Assembly: GCF_004349085.1 (NCBI RefSeq)
Contig: NZ_SMFM01000001.1
Coordinates: forward strand, 558,001-622,000
Direction: 5' to 3'
Length of the DNA stretch: 64,000 nucleotides
Source: Flavobacterium caseinilyticum
GTDB taxonomy: Bacteria; Bacteroidota; Bacteroidia; Flavobacteriales; Flavobacteriaceae
Positions 1 to 8,667 of this stretch are shown piece by piece. Within the stretch, counting starts at the first letter, position 1. Each line of letters begins with the position of its first letter. The notes under the pieces were generated by a model. It was given only the letters and a program-made list of their open reading frames with translations. It ran no database searches and was not told the DNA's origin. The position numbers and the translations under genes were made by a program.

Positions 1-342
1 TTTAAAAAGAAAGGAATTTTAGAGTAAAATTTAGTGTTTTAATTTTTTTAAAATAATGCGAGTCGTATAAATTTAGCTATGGTTTTTTAGCTGGAAGTAC
101 TTCTTGGTTTTAGGAGTCTGGTGTTTTTATCGTTTTAAGAAACGTTATCGTATAAGTTGCTAATTACAAAATCGTTATAAATCCCAGTGTTTTCAGTATT
201 GTAAGAATATTTTGGTATTATTTTATTTAATTGTAGTATATTTATTAGGTTATATTGTTTTTTCTTTTTTGCTTTGATCCCGGACGTCCAAAACCACTTG
301 CTGAAAAAATCAGTAGCTATTTAACCAAATTATTTTAAAACT
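1..342. other. Intergenic stretch at window start, no gene seen
   Basis: AT-rich sequence before the first gene. I see no open frame with protein-like composition and no RNA gene. There is an 8-bp palindrome (GGACGTCC) near 282-289 and no convincing Bacteroidota-type promoter. It may hold the 3' flank of a gene lying outside the window. Confidence 0.5.
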
Positions 343-597
343 ATGAAAAAATTCTTACTGAGTGCAACTTTATTAGTCGCCTTTTCTTTAACTTCGTTTG
401 CTGCTGAAAAAGAGTTCATCATTGTACTAAATGCGAGCATTGAATCTGATATTGCACTTACCAAGAAGGTGGATGATGGTTGCGAAACTTTTGTATATAG
501 ATGGGCAGAAGGAGAAAGTGATGGTGAAGTAGGAATGATATTAACATTTCACAGCATTAAATTCGAAATCTGTTCAGATATAATTATTATTATTTAA
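343..597 (+). CDS. Small secreted protein of unknown function
   Basis: An 84-residue protein beginning with a clear Sec signal peptide (MKKFLLSATLLVAFSLTSFA, cleavage likely after Ala20). The mature part is about 64 residues, acidic, with two cysteines, and ends in a run of isoleucines. I do not recognise a family. It stands alone, 60 bases before the GLPGLI-type gene and on the same strand. The signal peptide supports it as a real exported product, but the short length and odd hydrophobic tail leave some doubt. Confidence 0.55.
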   Translation: MKKFLLSATLLVAFSLTSFAAEKEFIIVLNASIESDIALTKKVDDGCETFVYRWAEGESDGEVGMILTFHSIKFEICSDIIIII

Positions 598-657
598 CAA
601 TAAATTTAAAATTAACCAATAAGGTTTTCGGTTTTACTCCTTATGTAATTAAATATT

Positions 658-1428
658 ATGAAATATTTTCAATTTTATTTCTTACTTGTCTTTTGTAATT
701 GTCTATATGCTCAGAAAAGCATAAAAATCACCTACGAACAAAAAATTTTTTATAGCGACGCTTTTTTTAGTCAAGTTCCAGGAGGGGCTAGCGAGGAATT
801 TATAGCTGCCTTCAGAAAACCCAAAGGTTTTGAGCTGACTCATAATGGCGATTATTCGTTGTTCAAAAGTGTTAATGAAAAAGAAAAAGTCATACCTTCT
901 AGCGAAATTAGCACAAGTACTACTGTTAATAACGGCACAATAATAAAGCCTTTTAATGTTTGGATTTTAAAAGATTTCACCAAACAATCATTTATCAAAA
1001 GTGCTGAGGTGGTAGGGCAGGAGTATTATTTAGAGCAACCATTTACAATAGAAGAGTTAAAGTATGATAAACGAGTCAAATTAATAGATGGATACAAATG
1101 CTTGTCAGCTTATTCAATTAATGAAGCAAATGATACTATACAATACTGGTACACTCAGGAAATTCCTATTATAGATGGACCTTTTTTAATTACAACGATA
1201 CCAGGTTTGGTTTTAAGTGTTGAGTCTAAGAAAAAAGTGTTGTATGTGACCAAAATTGAATTTTTTGATAAAAAATTAGTAATCGATGGTGTTAATAAAA
1301 AGACGCCATTTATTACAGAAATTGAATTACAAAATAAAATTCAAGAATCCAGAAAGCCAAAGTCGTACACTGATGAATTTGGAGGAAAACACGAGTCTAA
1401 CACGGTAATTATAAAATCGGAAAATTAA
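658..1428 (+). CDS. GLPGLI family secreted protein
   Basis: A 256-residue exported protein with an N-terminal signal peptide (about residues 1-18, ending ...CLYAQ). The region TTIPGLVLSVE near residues 178-188 corresponds to the name-giving GLPGLI motif of a Bacteroidota-specific family of periplasmic or surface proteins whose biochemical role is unknown. It is followed after 10 bases by a second protein of similar build and then by an outer-membrane barrel. This GLPGLI/barrel arrangement is common in flavobacteria and suggests the three act together at the outer membrane. No enzyme motif is visible. Confidence 0.8.
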   Translation: MKYFQFYFLLVFCNCLYAQKSIKITYEQKIFYSDAFFSQVPGGASEEFIAAFRKPKGFELTHNGDYSLFKSVNEKEKVIPSSEISTSTTVNNGTIIKPFNVWILKDFTKQSFIKSAEVVGQEYYLEQPFTIEELKYDKRVKLIDGYKCLSAYSINEANDTIQYWYTQEIPIIDGPFLITTIPGLVLSVESKKKVLYVTKIEFFDKKLVIDGVNKKTPFITEIELQNKIQESRKPKSYTDEFGGKHESNTVIIKSEN

Positions 1429-1438
1429 ATTTTGTAGT

Positions 1439-2086
1439 ATGAAACAAATATTTTTATTTATCCTATTAGCGTTAATGTCTAGCGCTACTTATTCTCAAAC
1501 AGCCATCAAAGTTATGTTTCAAACGCAAACAGCCTATAAAGAGGAATCATTGAAAAGTATGCCTGTTCTCATTAGAGCTGCAGCTTTACAACAGTTGAAC
1601 AGCATAAAAAAAGAATCGTTCATGACCGTTCAAGGTAATAAAGTTTATTTTGAAATCAAATCACAGAAAATTGACAAAAAACAAAATGGTGCTATAAATT
1701 CTACAGATAAATCATCCAATGTTTTATTCGCAAAAGATTTGTCTTTATCAGGCTCCTATCCAGCTGTTAAACTAATAAAGGATTTCAAAACGAAAACCAT
1801 TGTAACCAAAACAAAAGATACGCTGACAACTGAAAAATTAATTTCAGTAAATTGGAAATTTACAAAAAAACAGATCAAAGTTTTAGGATATTCCTGTTAT
1901 GAAGCAACAACTGAATTTAAAAATAAATTGTTAACGGTGTATTTTACGAAGGATTTAAAAGTTTCTGCCAGTCCTAGTAATTTGCCTTTTATTGATGGAG
2001 TCGTGTTGGCATACAAACACGGAAATAGTACAACCACGGCGCTTAAAGTTGAACTTCAGCAACCTGAAATCACTAATTTTTTATAA
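1439..2086 (+). CDS. Second GLPGLI-like secreted protein
   Basis: A 215-residue protein with a signal peptide (MKQIFLFILLALMSSATYSQ). The overall plan matches the preceding gene: extended beta-rich body, the segment GYSCYEATTEF near residue 152, and LPFIDGVVLAY near residue 181 in the place of the GLPGLI motif. It is shorter, and the motif is less typical. It begins 10 bases after the previous stop and ends 10 bases before the proposed start of the barrel gene, so the three genes are very probably one transcript. Function unknown. Confidence 0.7.
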   Translation: MKQIFLFILLALMSSATYSQTAIKVMFQTQTAYKEESLKSMPVLIRAAALQQLNSIKKESFMTVQGNKVYFEIKSQKIDKKQNGAINSTDKSSNVLFAKDLSLSGSYPAVKLIKDFKTKTIVTKTKDTLTTEKLISVNWKFTKKQIKVLGYSCYEATTEFKNKLLTVYFTKDLKVSASPSNLPFIDGVVLAYKHGNSTTTALKVELQQPEITNFL

Positions 2087-2096
2087 TTCATTAAAA

Positions 2097-4676
2097 TTGA
2101 ATATTAAGTACTTCCTTTTACTTCTATTTCCAGTCTTACTCTTTTCTCAACATTCTATTCGTTTTAAAGTAGTCGATGAAAATAATTTGCCTATTTCCAG
2201 AGCGATTGTTATCGTAAGTCAAAACAACAATCAAATACGTTTTGGTACAACAAATGAAAATGGAATTTTAGTGCAAGATATTTCTTCAGGCCAATATGAT
2301 TGCAAGATAAGTAAACTTGGTTTTACAACTCTTAACAATACTGTATTGGTTGAGAAAGAACAAAATTTTGAATTTATTCTAAAAGAAGAAATAAATAAAC
2401 TTAAGGATGTAGTGATCACAAGCAGACCTAAAATTATGCGAATCAAGGAAGATACCATCTCGTATAACTTGAAAGCAGTGGTTGATGGTACGGAGAATAA
2501 AATTGAGGATGTCATAAAAAAACTTCCCGGTCTGGATATTGACCAAGATGGAAAGGTGCTTTACAAAGGGCAACAAATTGATAACATTCTGGTTGACGGA
2601 AATGAGTTTTTTGGGAACAAGCATCAAATGGCTACCCAAAATATTGATGCCGATATGATTGAAGGCATTGATTTGTTAACTGGTTATACTGGTTTTGCAA
2701 AAGCGAGTGGAGGACAAAAAGGTATTGCTCTAAACCTTAAAACAAAAGATAGTTATAAGAATAAGTGGATTACGGATCTTGAACTGGCCGCAGGTTTGAA
2801 TACCTCTTTTCGCTTTCATTCTAATTCCTTTAAATTTTTCAAAAAGGGAAATGTTGCTATTATTTCGGATTACAACACTATTGCTAAAACACCAATTTCT
2901 AGGGAAGATTACAATGAAATGAGGATAGTGTCTGAAGTGGATAGTGAAAATGGCGAATTTAAAGCCGTTGAAACGCCTACTTTTCTAAACCCAAACGCTT
3001 TTATTAAAGACAAAAGAAATGCGTTTATTGGGCTGAATTACACCAGCCTGTTGGGTAAACGTTCTAAAATTACGGTGTCAAATATTTTTAACAAAACTAA
3101 TATTGCTGAGGAAAATGCAAGACTTCAAACTAATATTGGAGAAACTCAAAGCCAGTATTCGTTTTTAGAAAATAAAGCTGCAACCTACAGTCTCAATAAT
3201 AGTTCTCTAAAATGGGAGTTTAATAAATCTAAAACCACATTTATATCCTATGTTGTCGGATTTACACCAAACGGTGATGAGGACAATCAGGATTTACTGC
3301 GCTCAGCAAACGAATTACAGTATAGTAAAAGCAATACTAATTTTAGTTTTGCTCATGTCGCAAAAGTGCAATCTACGCTTCTCAAGACTATTAATTATAA
3401 GTTTACAGCTCGGCATTCTATAAATGATAATCTTCAGAAAGTTGATTTGTTTTCTCAACAAAACTTGTTCGATAGCACACATGATACAATCAATCAAAAT
3501 CAAAAGAATCAAGAGGTCAATATTAGTTTGAACAATGCATTTACAATCACCAAAAAATCAAATATTTTTTCTTTAAAAATAAACCTTTTGTCGCAGCAGT
3601 CCAGATTTAATAATACTGTATTTCAGGACGATAATAATGATTATGCTGTAAACTTAGAGCGACAATCTATCCAAACTAATTTTTCGTGGACAAAAAAGTG
3701 GCACACTAAAGTATATTCAATTCTAGGTTTTACTTCTACGGCTGTAAACAGTCAATTTCAAGAGACGGAAAATGCATTTATTAGATATGAACCCAACTTG
3801 AGTTTGACTTACACTTTATCAGGTTTAAATAAAATATCGTTTAGTTATGCACTAGATCATCAATTACCTGCATTGAATCAGGTTCAGCAAACGGATCTTG
3901 TATTTGATTTTCAAACTTTTGTCAAGCCTAGTTTAGTCGGTTTTAATCAAATTATCCCGAAAAACACTTTTTCGCTGCAATATTTTGGTGTAAATCCAAA
4001 GAATCAAAGTGTGCTTTTCTCCACTTTATCCTATGATCTAGAGCAAAATGCTGTTTCAAATAATACTGAATATAATGCAGATTTTATAGAAACCACCGCC
4101 ATTACTACAAGAAACAGAAAAAGTATAAAGGGATTAGCATTGTATGACTTGAAATTCAGGCGCTTACCCTTTTCAATTAAAACGACTTTGTTTTATTTAA
4201 AATCGATAGGGTTTTCACAATTTGATAGTGTTGATAATCAGGTCGAAATTCAAAACCTTACGAATCGTTTGCAATTGATATCTAATTTTAGAAAATCTGC
4301 TGTTCAGTTTGGTGTTGATTATAATTTTACTCGAAAAACTCTAGAACAAAGCATCGCTGATTTTACTAATACAACTCAAAACCATCAGCTTACGCTTTCA
4401 TTGCGTGGCAAAAACAGTACTAAATTGAAATGGGATTTGGGTTTAATAATGGATAATCAGGATTCTGGTTTTAGCAGGAATAAGACTTTCTTTCTTAATG
4501 CTAATATCCAGTATGTTTTTGCCAAAGATTTCAAGATTATTTTTAATGGAAACAATATGTTAAACCTAAATAAGAGCCAAATTATTTCTACTTCATTTAA
4601 TCAAAGCTTTTTCACAGAATCAATAATTTCAATCAGACCGGGATATATGATGCTAGGGATTAATTATTCACTGTAG
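2097..4676 (+). CDS. Outer-membrane beta-barrel protein with carboxypeptidase-like regulatory domain (TonB-receptor-like)
   Basis: About 859 residues. After a signal peptide (NIKYFLLLLFPVLLFSQ) comes a carboxypeptidase-regulatory-like beta-sandwich (about residues 20-105), a plug-like region (around KLPGLDIDQDGKVLYKGQQI and ILVDGNEFFG), and a long beta-barrel rich in aromatic and Asn residues to the C-terminus. This is the architecture of the outer membrane protein beta-barrel family related to SusC/TonB-dependent receptors. I prefer the TTG at 2097, just after the upstream stop, because it puts the signal peptide at the N-terminus; an upstream ATG at 1992 would add a non-signal stretch overlapping the previous gene. 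Likely exports or imports a ligand together with the GLPGLI proteins; ligand unknown. Confidence 0.75.
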   Translation: MNIKYFLLLLFPVLLFSQHSIRFKVVDENNLPISRAIVIVSQNNNQIRFGTTNENGILVQDISSGQYDCKISKLGFTTLNNTVLVEKEQNFEFILKEEINKLKDVVITSRPKIMRIKEDTISYNLKAVVDGTENKIEDVIKKLPGLDIDQDGKVLYKGQQIDNILVDGNEFFGNKHQMATQNIDADMIEGIDLLTGYTGFAKASGGQKGIALNLKTKDSYKNKWITDLELAAGLNTSFRFHSNSFKFFKKGNVAIISDYNTIAKTPISREDYNEMRIVSEVDSENGEFKAVETPTFLNPNAFIKDKRNAFIGLNYTSLLGKRSKITVSNIFNKTNIAEENARLQTNIGETQSQYSFLENKAATYSLNNSSLKWEFNKSKTTFISYVVGFTPNGDEDNQDLLRSANELQYSKSNTNFSFAHVAKVQSTLLKTINYKFTARHSINDNLQKVDLFSQQNLFDSTHDTINQNQKNQEVNISLNNAFTITKKSNIFSLKINLLSQQSRFNNTVFQDDNNDYAVNLERQSIQTNFSWTKKWHTKVYSILGFTSTAVNSQFQETENAFIRYEPNLSLTYTLSGLNKISFSYALDHQLPALNQVQQTDLVFDFQTFVKPSLVGFNQIIPKNTFSLQYFGVNPKNQSVLFSTLSYDLEQNAVSNNTEYNADFIETTAITTRNRKSIKGLALYDLKFRRLPFSIKTTLFYLKSIGFSQFDSVDNQVEIQNLTNRLQLISNFRKSAVQFGVDYNFTRKTLEQSIADFTNTTQNHQLTLSLRGKNSTKLKWDLGLIMDNQDSGFSRNKTFFLNANIQYVFAKDFKIIFNGNNMLNLNKSQIISTSFNQSFFTESIISIRPGYMMLGINYSL

Positions 4677-4694
4677 TAGTGAGTTTAGCATAAT

Positions 4695-4732
4695 AAAAAA
4701 ACCCATTTCAAATTAATTGAAATGGGTTTTTT
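4695..4732. terminator. Bidirectional intrinsic terminator
   Basis: Near-perfect inverted repeat (AAAAACCCATTTCAA and its complement around a short AT loop) with A and T runs on both sides. It lies between the convergent barrel gene and tsf, so it can end transcripts from both. Confidence 0.85.
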
Positions 4733-4789
4733 ATAATATTGGGGATAGCGAAATTCACTAGTGTGATAGTTTCGTTCCTCGCAATGACT

Positions 4790-5614
4790 TTATCCTAACG
4801 CAGCTCTTTTGAAACCTGTAACGATAAGATCTTTGTCTAAAGATTTAGCATAAGCAGCAACGCTTAATTTGTTGTCTTTGATATAATCTTGGTTTACTAA
4901 AGTATTGTCTTTAAAGAAACGAGCCAATTTACCTTTAGCAATATTGTCTAACATTGCTTCTGGTTTTCCTTCTTGACGTAGGATGTCCTTAGCAATTTCT
5001 ATTTCTTTAGCGATAGTTTCAGCGTCAACACCAGTTTCGTCTAAAGCGATAGGAGACATAGCTGCAGCTTGCATAGCGATGTTTCTTGCTACTTCATCAG
5101 CACCTTCTATATTTGCAGATAGTGCTACTAATGTAGCGATTTTGTTTCCAGAGTGAATGTAAGAACCGATAAAAGCACCTTCTAATTTCTCGAAAGTTCT
5201 GATTTCTAATTTTTCACCAATAACTCCAGTTTGCTCAATCAATTTATCAGCAACAGTCATTCCGTTGAAATCACTTGCTAAAAATTCTTCTTTAGTATTG
5301 AAGTTCAATGCTGAATTAGCCATTTCAGTAGCCATTTTTACAAAGTTTTCATTCATCCCTACGAAGTCAGTCTCACAGTTTAATGTGATAACAACACCAG
5401 CAGTTTTGTCAGCGTTTACAACAGCAATTGCAGCACCTTCTGTAGATTCTCTATCAGAACGGTTTGCAGCTACTTTTTGTCCTTTTTTACGTAAGTTTTC
5501 GATTGCTAAATCAAAATCTCCTTCAGCTTCAACCAATGCTTTTTTGCAGTCCATCATACCTGCACCAGTGATTGTTCTTAATTTATTTACGTCTGCAGCA
5601 GTTATTGTTGCCAT
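4790..5614 (-). CDS. tsf: Elongation factor Ts
   Basis: 274 residues, close to the usual bacterial length. The N-terminal UBA-like domain (residues 1-55, with TGAGMMDCKKAL) binds EF-Tu, and the core signature ETDFV lies at residues 81-85. EF-Ts exchanges GDP for GTP on EF-Tu during elongation. It is the last gene of the rplM-rpsI-rpsB-tsf run, 110 bases downstream of rpsB; that gap contains AT-rich inverted repeats (near 5629-5650 and 5686-5719). The convergent terminator follows the stop codon. Confidence 0.97.
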   Translation of the reverse strand: MATITAADVNKLRTITGAGMMDCKKALVEAEGDFDLAIENLRKKGQKVAANRSDRESTEGAAIAVVNADKTAGVVITLNCETDFVGMNENFVKMATEMANSALNFNTKEEFLASDFNGMTVADKLIEQTGVIGEKLEIRTFEKLEGAFIGSYIHSGNKIATLVALSANIEGADEVARNIAMQAAAMSPIALDETGVDAETIAKEIEIAKDILRQEGKPEAMLDNIAKGKLARFFKDNTLVNQDYIKDNKLSVAAYAKSLDKDLIVTGFKRAALG

Positions 5615-5724
5615 AATTTTTTTATTTAAAGATTAAAAGATTGAAAAATTCAAGGATCTTATTATTAATTCTGCAATCAATAATTTTTAATCTTTAAATC
5701 CTTCAATCTTTAAATTTATTTTAT

Positions 5725-6543
5725 TTATTCTTCAGTAGGAGCAGCTGCTTCAGTAGCAGGAGCAACTTCAACAGCTTCTGCAGCAGGAGCCGCTTTCACT
5801 GCTTCAGCAGCAGGAGCCGCAACTTCAGCAGTAGCTTCACCTTCTTTGTCAGAACCTCTATCAGAAAGTCCTTCAACAATTGCAGCGGTAACTAAAGTTA
5901 AAATTTTATCAATTGATTTAGAAGCATCATCGTTAGATGGGATTACGAATTCAACCTCTCTTGGGTCAGAATTAGTATCCACCATTGCGAAAACTGGAAT
6001 GTTTAATTTTTGTGCTTCTTTTATTGCGATATGTTCCGCTTTGATATCAACTACGAACAATGCAGCCGGTAGTCTAGACATGTCAGCGATTGAACCTAAG
6101 TTTTTCTCTAATTTAGCACGAAGACGATCAACTTGTAAACGCTCTTTTTTAGAAAGGGTCATGAAAGTACCATCTTTCTTCATTTTATCAATAGTAGCCA
6201 TTTTTTTAACAGCTTTACGGATAGTTACGAAGTTAGTTAGCATTCCACCAGGCCATCTTTCAGTAATGTAAGGCATGTTTGCAGCTTTTGCTTTTTCAGC
6301 AACGATATCTTTTGCTTGTTTTTTGGTAGCAACGAATAATATTTTTCTACCTGATGCAGCGATTTTTTTCAAAGCTTCATTAGCTTCTTCAATTTTTGCT
6401 GCGGTTTTATATAGATTGATAATGTGAATACCATTACGTTCCATATAAATGTAAGGAGCCATGTTTGGATCCCATTTTCTAGTCATGTGTCCGAAATGAA
6501 CACCTGCTTCTAGTAAGTCTTTTACTTCTACTTTGTTTGCCAT
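5725..6543 (-). CDS. rpsB: 30S ribosomal protein S2, with Ala/Glu/Pro-rich C-terminal tail
   Basis: 272 residues. The N-terminal signature (AGVHFGHMTRKWDPNM) and the core through FVIPSNDDASKSID identify ribosomal protein S2 of the small subunit. After about residue 233 it carries a low-complexity tail built from repeats such as APAAEAVKAAPAAEAVEVAP, which is longer than the E. coli protein and typical of the expansion-prone S2 tails in Bacteroidota. It sits between rpsI (219 bases upstream) and tsf. I find no TAnnTTTG promoter directly upstream, so readthrough from the rplM promoter is likely. Confidence 0.97.
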   Translation of the reverse strand: MANKVEVKDLLEAGVHFGHMTRKWDPNMAPYIYMERNGIHIINLYKTAAKIEEANEALKKIAASGRKILFVATKKQAKDIVAEKAKAANMPYITERWPGGMLTNFVTIRKAVKKMATIDKMKKDGTFMTLSKKERLQVDRLRAKLEKNLGSIADMSRLPAALFVVDIKAEHIAIKEAQKLNIPVFAMVDTNSDPREVEFVIPSNDDASKSIDKILTLVTAAIVEGLSDRGSDKEGEATAEVAAPAAEAVKAAPAAEAVEVAPATEAAAPTEE

Positions 6544-6624
6544 TTTGTTCTAGTTTACGTTCTGTTGATTAGCAATGATTAAATGGCGATTTCTCGGCTT
6601 TAAACATTTAGATGCTAAACTATT

Positions 6625-6640
6625 TCCTACCTCAGTAGGA
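6625..6640 (-). promoter_or_regulatory. Small hairpin in the rpsI-rpsB spacer
   Basis: A 6-bp stem (TCCTAC, loop CTCA, GTAGGA) in the 219-base leader of rpsB, with another short stem (CTGAA/TTCAG) near 6672-6686. Such leaders can be S2 binding sites for autoregulation, but I see no known r-protein leader consensus here, so this is only a candidate. Confidence 0.25.
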
Positions 6641-6762
6641 GAGCAACAACAACTGTTTTTTTTAAAATTTTTATACTGAATTTATTTCAGCATCTTTCAG
6701 TTTAGGCTGATAATAAAACCAGCTCATAAACTTGAGAATCTGAAACAATTTCCGATTGAATA

Positions 6763-7149
6763 TTAACGTTTAGAGAATTGGAATCTCTTACGAGCTTTCT
6801 TCTGACCGAATTTCTTACGTTCAACCATTCTTGGATCTCTTGTCAATAAACCTTGTGGTTTCAATATTCCTCTGTTTTCAGCATTTACTTCACACATAAC
6901 ACGTGCTAATGCCATTCTTACAGCTTCTGCCTGTCCAGTTGAACCACCTCCGTAAACATTCACTTTTACGTCAAAGTTGCTTACATTTTCTGTCATAGAC
7001 ATCGGTTGTAATACTTTGTACTGTAAAGTTGCAGTTGGGAAATAAGTTTCGAATGGTTTTTTGTTTACAACGATTACTCCTGTTCCTTCCGAAACATAAA
7101 CACGTGCAACAGCGGTTTTTCTTCTACCGATTTTGTGAATAACTCCCAT
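6763..7149 (-). CDS. rpsI: 30S ribosomal protein S9
   Basis: 128 residues. The signature GGGSTGQAEAVRMALAR and the basic C-terminus ending RKRFQFSKR, which reaches toward the P-site tRNA in the small subunit, identify S9. The start codon shares one base with the rplM stop (TAATG), a translational coupling arrangement that keeps L13 and S9 together as in most bacteria. Confidence 0.98.
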   Translation of the reverse strand: MGVIHKIGRRKTAVARVYVSEGTGVIVVNKKPFETYFPTATLQYKVLQPMSMTENVSNFDVKVNVYGGGSTGQAEAVRMALARVMCEVNAENRGILKPQGLLTRDPRMVERKKFGQKKARKRFQFSKR

Positions 7150-7604
7150 TACTTAAGATCGTTAAGGTTAACTGTTCTAGGTTTTTGAGCGCCTTGTTTG
7201 TGCTCTGATCCTACAACAACATTTAAATTTCTAAAAAGCTCAGCTCCTAATTTGTTTTTAGGTAACATCCCTTTTACTGCTTTTTCTACTAATAATGCAG
7301 GGTTTTTTGCTTGCAATACTTTAGCAGTTAAAGTTCTTTGACCTCCTGGATAACCCGTGTGACGAATGTAAGTCTTCTCGTCCATTTTGTTTCCTGTAAG
7401 GTTGATTTTTTCTGAGTTGATAACAATTACGTTATCTCCACAGTCAACGTGCGGCGTATAACTAGCCTTGTATTTACCTCTTAAGATCATTGCGATCTTC
7501 GAAGCCATACGACCTAAGTTATGCCCATCAGCATCTACAACAATCCACTCTTTTGTAACGGTGGCTTTGCTTGCTGATTGTGTCTTGTAGCTTAATGCGT
7601 CCAT
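7149..7604 (-). CDS. rplM: 50S ribosomal protein L13
   Basis: 151 residues with the L13 hallmarks DADGHNLGRMASKIAMILRG, RHTGYPGG and MLPKNKLG. It is an early-assembling large-subunit protein. First gene of the rplM-rpsI-rpsB-tsf transcript, with a good promoter 44-73 bases upstream and a short leader hairpin. Confidence 0.98.
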   Translation of the reverse strand: MDALSYKTQSASKATVTKEWIVVDADGHNLGRMASKIAMILRGKYKASYTPHVDCGDNVIVINSEKINLTGNKMDEKTYIRHTGYPGGQRTLTAKVLQAKNPALLVEKAVKGMLPKNKLGAELFRNLNVVVGSEHKQGAQKPRTVNLNDLK

Positions 7605-7630
7605 AATATTATTTTAATTAAACATTCCAT

Positions 7631-7644
7631 CCCCAATAAAGGGG
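7631..7644 (-). promoter_or_regulatory. GC hairpin in the rplM leader
   Basis: CCCC-aataaa-GGGG lies at the predicted 5' end of the rplM mRNA (the promoter -7 box ends at 7648). A hairpin right at the 5' end could stabilise the message or serve L13 autoregulation; the role is inferred from position only. Confidence 0.35.
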
Positions 7645-7647
7645 TTG

Positions 7648-7677
7648 CAAAAGTACAATTAATTATTTTAAATACAA
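7648..7677 (-). promoter_or_regulatory. rplM operon promoter (Bacteroidota type)
   Basis: Read on the minus strand: TTG (7677-7675), exactly 19 bases, then TACTTTTG (7655-7648). This matches the Bacteroidota sigma-ABfr consensus TTG-N19-TAnnTTTG and sits just upstream of rplM. Confidence 0.75.
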
Positions 7678-7782
7678 ACACCTGTAAAAGATAATTTTAA
7701 GGGTGAATCTGCAGATTTATGTTTTGAGAAAACAAAAATATTTATTTTACGAATATGACTTTAAAAATATTGTTGTATTGAC

Positions 7783-7815
7783 AAAAACCATCTGAATTTG
7801 ATTTCAGATGGTTTT
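7783..7815 (-). terminator. Intrinsic terminator after the ferritin-like genes
   Basis: Inverted repeat AAAACCATCTGAA / TTTCAGATGGTTTT with a 5-6 base loop, 21 bases beyond the stop of the second ferritin-like gene. Confidence 0.7.
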
Positions 7816-7835
7816 GATAATGAGTATCTTGCCTT

Positions 7836-8648
7836 TTAGACAATAAATAAATTTGCTATTGCTACAGCCTGAGCTGTGGTCAGAGGTTCATCGTAAGACT
7901 CAGAACCTGCCGCTGCGCCAAATAATGCGGCAGTGTTGTAACCGGCTTGCAACGTAAGCTCTTCACCATCATATACTGCTTGTGTTGCTGCAGGCATTCC
8001 TGCTCCTCTTTCACTTCCGGTGATCCAGCCTTTTAGGCCTCTTAATCTTCGTACTTCTGAAGCATGTCTTGCTTCCACAGAGTGAATTTGTAATGCGGCT
8101 GTTAGTAAATCTGGAGTTGAGATCAGATTTCCAGCTTGTCCTTTATATGCTCTTACTCCTGTATCTTCAAAGGCTTGCGCCAAGGCAAGAAAGGTTGGGT
8201 AATCTGTGAATGGGCTAAAAGCACCACCAACTGTAAAATCGAAAGTGGGTTTGGGTACAAAATTTGCGCTGGCTGTACCTCCTAATCCTGCGATTAAAAA
8301 ACTTACATGGCTATTCTCGTGTTGAGATATTTGTTGAAATACTTTTAAATCGCGTCCTCCATTTTCACTAGCAGGAATCACCCCCGAATCTAATGCTTTC
8401 TGATAAAACTCTTTTTCAAGATATTCCAGTACTAAGGCTAGTTGTAAAGCGCCTATTGGCGTGCTTGGTGTAGGTGAAATATCTGCTGCATACGCGGAAG
8501 TTGATAATGATGCTAATCCAAACGGCACAGCTGCCAAAGCTAATTTTTTTCCAAGTTGACCGAATTGACCAAAACTATCTCTTCTGGAGCCTTTACTTTG
8601 CATCAAATCTTCATTAGCAAAAGACTCTAAAAATTTTAATATATTCAT
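7836..8648 (-). CDS. Exported ferritin-like domain protein
   Basis: About 270 residues from the ATG at 8648 (a longer frame from 8750 would overlap the upstream gene and lacks a sensible N-terminus). An N-terminal region with paired arginines (SRRDSFGQFGQLGKK) precedes a hydrophobic segment ending in STSAYA, consistent with a Tat signal. The mature part is a four-helix ferritin-like fold, with helix motifs LEYLEKEFYQKAL, QHENSHVSFLIAGL, LAQAFEDTGVRAY and SVEARHASEVRRL; the repeated E..H pairs are the likely di-metal ligands. Paralogous to the gene upstream, 19 bases away. Members of this family are exported and of unclear role (iron or oxidative stress are guesses). Confidence 0.75.
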   Translation of the reverse strand: MNILKFLESFANEDLMQSKGSRRDSFGQFGQLGKKLALAAVPFGLASLSTSAYAADISPTPSTPIGALQLALVLEYLEKEFYQKALDSGVIPASENGGRDLKVFQQISQHENSHVSFLIAGLGGTASANFVPKPTFDFTVGGAFSPFTDYPTFLALAQAFEDTGVRAYKGQAGNLISTPDLLTAALQIHSVEARHASEVRRLRGLKGWITGSERGAGMPAATQAVYDGEELTLQAGYNTAALFGAAAGSESYDEPLTTAQAVAIANLFIV

Positions 8649-8667
8649 AATTTCTAAATTTAAATGG

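Noticed and set aside
5741..5840. Tandem repeats as a possible mobile or CRISPR-like element
   Set aside because: They encode the Ala/Glu/Pro-rich tail of ribosomal protein S2 in frame; no regular spacers.
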